A stretch of 64,000 nt of DNA from Austropuccinia psidii. Its lineage: Eukaryota; Basidiomycota; Pucciniomycetes; Pucciniales; Sphaerophragmiaceae. The notes under the pieces were generated by a model, which ran no database searches, was not told where the DNA came from, and worked only from the letters and a program-made list of their open reading frames with translations. The translations under genes and the position numbers were made by a program. Shown here in pieces: positions 57,366-64,000 of this stretch. Within the stretch, counting starts at the first letter, position 1. Every line of letters begins with the position of its first letter. Where the stretch lies: NCBI GenBank assembly GCA_023105745.1, contig JALGQZ010000003.1, forward strand, positions 77,102,696 to 77,166,695. Reading direction: 5' to 3'.

Positions 57366-58951
57366 TGTGAGCCTTTGAGATATGACCACATACCCAATAA
57401 GGTCACAAAAAATACTCAGAATAATTATACCTTTAATATAATTATATTAAAATTAATTAGAATAATTATACACTAAAAATAATTACTCAAATATACAAAA
57501 AATACCATAAATTGGTACTAAAATTGGTTTAACTTAAAAACCAATGAATGAAAATGTGAAATAAATTATACCATTGGTTTCCCCATGGAAAAATACACAT
57601 ATACCATTTTTATGGCATATCTGTAAAGCCAATATTTAAGGAATTATAAGGTACAATACCTTATAAAAACCATAAAAACTTATTTATCTCAGAAACTAAT
57701 GAAACAACATGTGAAATAAATTGTACCAGTGGATTCCCCACAAAAATCCACATATAAAACAATTAATAAGCTAATTTCCAATGTTAATACTTAAGGAATT
57801 ATCCTGAATATATGCACTTTTTTGGTCAACGCATATATTCAAGGATCATAGCTAATATCTTCTAAACTATACATGATAGAATGATGAACCAAAAATAAAG
57901 TTACCACGTAATTACTGTAAGAACACAGATATGAACTTTATTTTACAAATTATAAACAAGGTTAAAACCTATGATGAATTATTGATAAAAATCAACAGAG
58001 CTGTTGACCACTTTGTTGTGAAAGTGTTCCAAACTTAGAAAAAAGTACACAGTGAGATTCTCCTAGTTCATTCGTGAAGAATGATGTAATTTTTATTATT
58101 AAATTCAGGGTATAACCCCCTGAAATCAAGGTTTGAATTTTAAAATATTGAATTTCAACAGAAAAGATGAGTTACAAGAAAAATCATCAAAATTAGAGTT
58201 TTGATGATGTAATGAAAAGCTCTTGGCAGCATAATAGGTTATGTCAGGCTATCAGAATTCACTCTCTGAATTGCTGTAGCGTGAAAACCTTAAAAGTTAT
58301 TGAGGATCAAAGTTTGAGCTTAAATTGAGCTGTTATGATCACATACTGTAACCTTAAATTAAGTTTAACAGTCTTAATAGTGATAAAATTGGTGAATACT
58401 ATTAGTTTATGATTAAAACTAATAAAATCCACGAAATTTGGGGTTCTGCCAAGCCTCTGATGTCATCACACTTAGAGTTATAGTGATAACTCTAAATAAT
58501 GGTGTAATAATGATGTAATATGGTTTGATCATGATGTAATCACCCTCAAACCTTAAAATATTGATCAATTCCAGTGGATATGATCAGTACACGTCTACTA
58601 GAAGCCTGTTGGACTCTAGGAGGGAGGTATTTACTATAAATAGAGCTCTTTTTACTCTGTTTTCCCCTCAGACGCATCAAAAACATTAAATCAATTAAAT
58701 CAAAGGTAATTTCTTTATTCTTTATATATAAAACTGTTATATTATTAAAGACCAAAGACCACCTTGCTATAATCAACTCTTTTGACGTGATTAAATCATT
58801 TATTTAATTGTTTTTGTTAAAAAATCTCTCTAATAACTCATTTCCACGTAAAAATCCAGAATAATTTGTAATTTTCTTTATTTTTATTGTAAATACAATT
58901 TGAAAAGGTTGTATTTATATTTTTTGGCGTAAAATACTTCAAAATTATTAT
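57366..58951 (+). repeat. 3' LTR of element C, interrupted by element B
   Basis: Matches 48702-50290 with few differences and then stops at AAAATTATTAT, where element B begins. ATTAT (58947-58951) is the expected target duplication; its second copy is outside the window. Confidence 0.9.
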
Positions 58952-60780
58952 TGTGAGCCTTAGAGGTAATTTCATATACCCAAAAGACCACAAATATAAA
59001 AAATAACATATTAATATAAATAAAATAAATTTATTTATATTATTAAAATAAAAATAAAAAATATAAATATAAAATTATATTAAAAATAAAAAATTAATTA
59101 TAATTTAAAACTAAAATTACTTTAAATTTTGTAAATATAAAATTACATTTATACTTGAAAAATTTAAGTAAAAATGAAATTTTAACAAAATTGTGAAAAA
59201 ATAAATAAATTTGGAAAAAAGTTAAATAAAATTTATTATAACTTTTTATCCAATAAATAAACATATAAATTTTATTTCACCATTGGATTCCTCATAAAAA
59301 ATCAGGTGGGGTCACCTCTGAGTGAAATTTTTGTAACTCAACTCTAAATAAGCTTAAATTAAGTTTTTAGTATTTTCAATACAAAAGTTGAAAATCCTCA
59401 AAACCTTAATTTAATTCACACCACATGTGGTGTTAACCATCAATTTTTGTGTTAAAATTGAGGTGTTGTGTTTAGTTTAGAAGTTATGAGGAATTAAAGT
59501 ATTTTCAATTGAATTCAATTGAAATGTCAAAATGTGCGCGTGTATTACATAAGTGAACTTTGATTTACATATGAGGTGTCAATTATTACTGTATTGTACT
59601 GTACAATTGAATTGAATTACATATGCAAATTATAAGTATAATACATGATGAGGAATTAAAAGAAAAATAAATTGGAAAGATTAAATTTGGGGGGGAAAAG
59701 GAACTCCAGCTCTAAGGGGGAGCTAGACCCCCAAAATCCTTGCTGACAGGCGTGGGATGTCAAAATTCACGCAAAAGTTCATCACTTTTGGCCTGGAATT
59801 GAGTTACAGGGTCTGTGGACTCAATTGATGATGAGGTTTTGATACCAACTGGGGTAGTTTTAGCTGTTGCCAAGAGGGTAAAACTACCCTTAAGATAAAA
59901 CAATCATAATAAAAACAGTTTTAACTGGTTTCTACGCCTCTGACACACATTCTGACGTGTTTTGAAGGCTCTAGGCCTGGTATTGCTATAGTAATGGCTG
60001 ATTTAAGGGTCTAAAATGGCTAAAAATGGCTTAAACCAGCTTTTTTGGTCTAAACCAGGGTTCAATGATGCCATAATTGGCTTTTCTGTTGTCAGACTGT
60101 TTTTCACGACTGACAAGAGTAAATTTTACTTTTGGAGCAAGAGAATTGATGGCTATAAAAGAATGTCTTCTTTGCCCCACTTTTCTCTTCATGTTAGAAT
60201 CTTTTTCCTTTTATTAATTAGTTTAAAACTGTTAAACCAATCAATAAAAGATTCCAACCACCCTTTTTAAATCATTTTGAACCTTTTAACCACGTGAAAA
60301 AATCATTATAATCATTGTTTGTAACTCTTATAATCATTTTTACCCCTGAACCACCCCAAAAGTGAATTAAAGCATCTTTCATCACTGTAAACTTTGTCAC
60401 TTTGTTTCCAAATTCACTCTGGTCACTTTTGGGCGTGTTTTTTCTTTAATATTCTTTTTAAAGACTTTGTTCTTTAATTAATTGCTTGCAGTTCTTTGCT
60501 CAATTAATTCCAATTGAAATTGCTCTTGAAGAAATTTCTTTTGTAGCCTTAAAATATCTCTTGTAGAGTATTTTTTGGATAAATTTTTATTGTTGGTAAA
60601 ACAATAAATTTTTATAATATTATTGTTTTATACTAATAAAGTTATAAACAATAAAAATTGGCGTGTTTTCTCTTAAAAATAATATTTCTTACTATTTTTA
60701 ATTGAATTTTACCTTATACAAATTTTGAGGACAGGAAAAGTACTTGATTTTTTATCAAAGTTTCATATCCACACCTTACA
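58952..60780 (+). repeat. 5' LTR of element B
   Basis: 1829 bp, TGTGAGCCTTAG...CACCTTACA. Likely TATA box CTATAAAAG at 60154-60162. Lacks the satellite insertion present in the other copy. Confidence 0.9.
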
Positions 60781-60800
60781 TTTGGGGGCCCAGCCGTGAT
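60781..60800 (+). other. Primer-binding region of element B
   Basis: TTTGGGGGCCCAGCCGTGAT directly after the LTR; differs from A1 and C at two central bases. Confidence 0.6.
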
Positions 60801-61004
60801 ATTTTACCTGTGACATATTTTTTTACTCTTTTTAAATCTTTTTTCTTATATTGAAAAATTTAAAAACATATAAAAAATACTTATAATCCAAAAAAATCCT
60901 TAAAAAATAATTTTTTTCATATTATAAGTGAGGCTTATATTTTTATTTCTTTTTTGAAATAACCTTTTTTTTACTTAATTAATTGGCTTTTTCATTAATT
61001 TTAG

Positions 61005-61364
61005 TGTCTGACAACGTGGTAAGACAAGAAAACATTGAAACAGCCTCAACAGTTACCAGTATTATTCCTGCAAGCACTGTGATTTCAGACCATAATAGCA
61101 CTGTTATTGTGACTCAAAATAACCAACCTGAGCCAATAACCTCTGAATTAATTAACTTGGATATAAGTAATACCCTTCAGAGAGCTAAAAATTTGACAAA
61201 TGGTGAGTTTTTTGACGTAAAATTACTATTTTTAACCTTTCTAATCATAAATATGCCTTCAACCAGATCAGGAGCAAGCTATAAACCCTCAAGCAGCTCC
61301 CAAAAAGGTCATAGACGTGATTATGGCAGAAACCAATCAGATACAGAAGGACAAGGGTCAGTAA
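61005..61364 (+). CDS. ORF0 of element B: spliced leader ORF
   Basis: Exons 61005-61202 and 61267-61364, intron 64 bp (GTGAGT...ACCAG). The exon follows ATTTTAG and begins TGTCTG, as in the other families, with the same intron phase. Ser/Thr/Ile-rich acidic peptide (VSDNVVRQENIETASTV). Ends at TAA 61362-61364; ORF2 starts 39 nt later in the same frame. Confidence 0.5.
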
Positions 61365-64000
61365 AAGACTTCCACAACAATAAATTGTCCAATTCTGAAG
61401 CTGATGACACTATTTTACCTTCAAAAAGAGCTGACACCGCCACAAGAAGCCTCAGTGGACATTTACAAAGCCAGCCAGAAGGCTTACAACAATGCACTTC
61501 AGTACAAAGAATACCAGATCCTTGCAGATCTGTGGAGAAACTGCATGAATTCATACCTAACTGTAAGAAAATTCTTGGGCCATCCCAACACTTGCAAATT
61601 GCTCAATGGATGGCATCCATTGATGGAGAAGAAAAACATGATGCTTTTGACACTGGAATGGAGGAAAAACAACCCTCCACCACCAAAACCAGTGCCAAAA
61701 ACAGCCCCAGTGGCCAGCAGCAGCAATTCCAACGTGAAAAAGCAGCCACAACCTCCAAACAAGGGCAAAGGGAAGGCACAAGCTCCAAAACCTTACAGCC
61801 AGGGCTACAGGATTCCAAAGATTCAACAGGATGGCATGGAAAATGTATTTCAGATGGCCAGAACCATGATGGAATTACACAAGAAGGAGGAAGCCAGATT
61901 AAAGTTCCAGAAATGATTTCTGATATATTTGATTCCATCCCAGAGTTGTATGATGCTATAAATGACGTGAAAAAACATCTTTCTGATAAAAATGAATCCA
62001 TTTGTAACAACATTAAAACAAACAACCTGAGTCTGTGCCAAATTAATGAAACACTTATGTGTTTTGAAAAAGTTTTAAGAACAATTAAAAATTCTAATAA
62101 TGACAATTCTTCTAACATTAAAATAAATGAACAATCTGCCATTATTAAAGAATTAACCGATAAATATTCTAAATTCAATATTGATGACATGATTGAAACA
62201 AGAATTAAACAAGCCATAAATATTATCAAGACAGATAACAAGAAAGTCCTTGATGACATTTCAAATTCATTTACTGAAGTAAAGACATATACCATTGCCT
62301 TGAAAAAGTGTTTTGATGCTTCACAAGAAGAAGTATCAAAATTATCAATGAAATTGAATCAAGTCACTGCTGATAATACAAGACAGACAGAGTTATGGCA
62401 AGAACTTACACATAAAGAAGACATGTATAAAATTGAAGTAATAAATTTAATACAAAGCTTCCAACATGAATACAGAAATTCCCAAAGGTGTAGCAACAGT
62501 AAAATGAATGACATTGAACAATTACTGAACACCTTACCAAGAATGTCTACACCTCTAAATCAAAATGAGGGCACAATAATTTCAAATCCACAAGTATTGG
62601 ATCCTGATAATTCACAATTAAAAAATGAATTATCCACTTCTTTTCATAACTTGGAACCATCAATGGGCCAAGCACTCTTGAAAGAAGTTCCAAAACTTAA
62701 AGAATGGCCTCACTTCAGTGGTGAAGGAGAGTATGACCATATGGAATTCATTAGAGGTATTGACATGATCAAAGAGGATTTTGAATTACCAGACAGATTG
62801 GTAACAGCCAGGTTTAACACCTTGTTTACCAGATCAGCTCACAGATGGTACATCAAAATAAGACAAGCACATGGACACCAGAGTTGGACTTGGTGGAAAA
62901 CCCAAATCATCAACAAATGGGCAAATGATGCTTGGAGGTTTAAAGTTGAAACAGCCTTTGAATCTGCCAAATTTAATGCTGATAAAGACAAAGCTTTACC
63001 ATGGTTTTGCCAACAAAAGGACAGATTAACAGCATTATATCCTGACATGTCAGAATTTATGATCCATAGAAAAATTCTGAGACAATGTGGAGGTGACTTA
63101 GAGCATGCTGTCAAAAGCAGGACTACTGAACAATCTTCAGCAGAGGATATTATCAATATACTAGAAGAAGTAACCACCAGAACCAAAATTGGTTCTAGTA
63201 GGGTGAATCTTAAAACAAGGTTTAATACACCTTGGAAAGATTCTGTGGACAAAAACCCCAAAGAAAATTCTAGTAATATTAAATATAAATCTGCAGATAC
63301 AGTCAGAAAATGCCATATTTGCCAAAGCACCACCCATTTAGCCAATACATGTCCAAAAAGGGGGAAAATCAATGAAATTGACATTGAAAAAGAACCAGAT
63401 GTTGAAAAAGAAGACATAATTGAAGACAAGTCAGATGATAAGTCATCCATATTCTCTGAATCTTCAAAAGATATAGAAAATATCAATGCCACTTTTGACA
63501 TCATGGAATCTTATTCCCACTTACCACAATTGAGCAATGGTCAAGTTGATTTATCAAAAGTTCAAGATGCACAACTTATGAAGACAAAACCAAACAGAGG
63601 AAAAGGTTATACAGCTGGTAACTCCTGTATAACAGAAGTGGTGATTGATAACAAACCCACCAAACTTTTGCTTGACCCAGGAGCCTTCTGCTCTTGTGTT
63701 GGAAAATCTTTTCTTAAGACTTGTGTACCAAATTTTGAAGACCAATTGTTACCAATTGATGGTATAAAATTCAACAGTGCAAGTAACCCAATGAAAGCAT
63801 TAGGAATCTTTGAGACCAATGTCATATTCCCACACATAAATGGGAATTTAAGGATCACAGTTGAATTTGTTGTTATGGAAAATTGCTCTAGTACCCATTT
63901 TATATTGGGAAATGACTATTTAATCATGTATGGAATAGATTTACATAATAACAAAGACAGATACTTTACAATTGGAGACAATAAGCGCCAGAAATTTGCC
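61253..64000 (+). CDS. Gag-protease of element B (open to the window end)
   Basis: 916 codons without a stop from ATG 61253, which lies 14 nt upstream of the 3' splice site of the ORF0 intron. Low-complexity N terminus (MPSTRSGASYKPSSSS), long Asn/Ile/Lys helical region, Gag core (LKEWPHFSGEGEYDHMEFI, WTWWKTQIINKWANDAW), CCHC knuckle CHICQSTTHLANTC, protease region KLLLDPGAFCSCVG, then ILGNDYLIMYGID. The protease active site reads D-P-G instead of the D-T/S-G of the family (A1 and C have DTG), so the enzyme may be inactive. RT lies beyond the window. Confidence 0.85.
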   Translation, partial: MPSTRSGASYKPSSSSQKGHRRDYGRNQSDTEGQGSVKDFHNNKLSNSEADDTILPSKRADTATRSLSGHLQSQPEGLQQCTSVQRIPDPCRSVEKLHEFIPNCKKILGPSQHLQIAQWMASIDGEEKHDAFDTGMEEKQPSTTKTSAKNSPSGQQQQFQREKAATTSKQGQREGTSSKTLQPGLQDSKDSTGWHGKCISDGQNHDGITQEGGSQIKVPEMISDIFDSIPELYDAINDVKKHLSDKNESICNNIKTNNLSLCQINETLMCFEKVLRTIKNSNNDNSSNIKINEQSAIIKELTDKYSKFNIDDMIETRIKQAINIIKTDNKKVLDDISNSFTEVKTYTIALKKCFDASQEEVSKLSMKLNQVTADNTRQTELWQELTHKEDMYKIEVINLIQSFQHEYRNSQRCSNSKMNDIEQLLNTLPRMSTPLNQNEGTIISNPQVLDPDNSQLKNELSTSFHNLEPSMGQALLKEVPKLKEWPHFSGEGEYDHMEFIRGIDMIKEDFELPDRLVTARFNTLFTRSAHRWYIKIRQAHGHQSWTWWKTQIINKWANDAWRFKVETAFESAKFNADKDKALPWFCQQKDRLTALYPDMSEFMIHRKILRQCGGDLEHAVKSRTTEQSSAEDIINILEEVTTRTKIGSSRVNLKTRFNTPWKDSVDKNPKENSSNIKYKSADTVRKCHICQSTTHLANTCPKRGKINEIDIEKEPDVEKEDIIEDKSDDKSSIFSESSKDIENINATFDIMESYSHLPQLSNGQVDLSKVQDAQLMKTKPNRGKGYTAGNSCITEVVIDNKPTKLLLDPGAFCSCVGKSFLKTCVPNFEDQLLPIDGIKFNSASNPMKALGIFETNVIFPHINGNLRITVEFVVMENCSSTHFILGNDYLIMYGIDLHNNKDRYFTIGDNKRQKFA
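61404..61916 (+). CDS. ORF2 of element B: conserved +1-frame ORF overlapping gag
   Basis: 170 residues in the +1 frame of gag. Blocks in common with A1 and C: MNSYLTVRKFLG (A1 MNSYLHIKSFLG), NGWHPL, APVASSSN, GKGKAQAPKPYSQGYRIPK, VFQMARTMMELHKKEEARL, and a short basic end KFQK. It is the third independent family keeping this frame open. Confidence 0.62.
   Translation: MTLFYLQKELTPPQEASVDIYKASQKAYNNALQYKEYQILADLWRNCMNSYLTVRKFLGHPNTCKLLNGWHPLMEKKNMMLLTLEWRKNNPPPPKPVPKTAPVASSSNSNVKKQPQPPNKGKGKAQAPKPYSQGYRIPKIQQDGMENVFQMARTMMELHKKEEARLKFQK

Larger units (their letters stand above)
48702..58951 (+). mobile_element. Ty3/Gypsy retrotransposon C, near complete
   Basis: 5' LTR 48702-50728, primer region, ORF0, gag, protease, RT, RNase H, integrase, chromodomain-like end, polypurine tract and a 3' LTR that is interrupted at 58951 by element B. 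The two LTRs look nearly identical with scattered substitutions, so insertion was fairly recent, yet the coding part has a frame change and one stop. Confidence 0.93.
58952..64000 (+). mobile_element. Ty3/Gypsy retrotransposon B, 5' half (runs off the window)
   Basis: 5' LTR 58952-60780, primer region at 60781, ORF0, gag and protease coding continuing past 64000. Nested in the 3' LTR of C, hence younger than C. Its LTR family is also seen, truncated, at 19576-22770. Confidence 0.9.

Overview
The window looks like repeat-dominated nuclear DNA of a rust fungus (Pucciniales). The Ty3 gag-pol families, the TET/JBP-like gene and the short-intron genes are most like what I remember from the very large genome of Austropuccinia psidii (myrtle rust). 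That is recognition from memory, not a search. I see no ordinary host housekeeping gene: almost every base belongs to a mobile element, its debris or a satellite.

Two kinds of element dominate. (1) A large DNA transposon of about 21 kb, present as two inverted partial copies: left copy 6868-19575 (minus orientation) and right copy 29766-46778 (plus orientation). They share arms of about 8.65 kb. Together they give one gene order: terminal repeat, minisatellite, unknown gene H2, TET/JBP-like dioxygenase, 36-40 bp minisatellite, Zn2Cys6 protein (opposite strand), 3-kb intergenic region, SNF2 ATPase, unknown gene H1 (opposite strand), Plavaka/Tnp2-like transposase, terminal repeat. The outer ends at 19575 and 46778 carry the same 46-bp sequence beginning CACC when read inwards, that is, terminal inverted repeats with GACGT-rich subterminal repeats. 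Nearly every intergenic region of the element holds a 26-bp palindrome of the form CGG-N10-CCG, a plausible operator for the element's own Zn2Cys6 protein. Every gene in both copies is damaged (frameshifts, TGA or TAA stops, lost catalytic residues).

(2) Ty3-type LTR retrotransposons with long LTRs (1.8-2.0 kb): A1 (929-6867, minus, inserted in the left SNF2 gene), an LTR nested in A1 (1-928), A2 (22771-26870), C (48702-58951, nearly complete) and B (58952 to the window end, inserted in the 3' LTR of C), plus older pol debris (26871-28960). In A1, C and B the gag region has the same unusual layout. A spliced upstream ORF (ORF0) joins across a short intron into the +1 frame; the gag ATG lies 11-14 nt upstream of that 3' splice site, inside the intron; and a second ORF in the +1 frame (ORF2, 149-195 aa) overlaps gag and is conserved in all three families.

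Layout: 1-6867 nested Ty3; 6868-19575 left transposon copy; 19576-22770 LTR of family B carrying a 1.83-kb TIR-bounded insertion full of a 21-bp ATGCCAT satellite; 22771-26870 Ty3 A2; 26871-29765 Ty3 debris; 29766-46778 right transposon copy; 46779-48701 repeat of unknown class; 48702-64000 two Ty3 elements, one inside the other.
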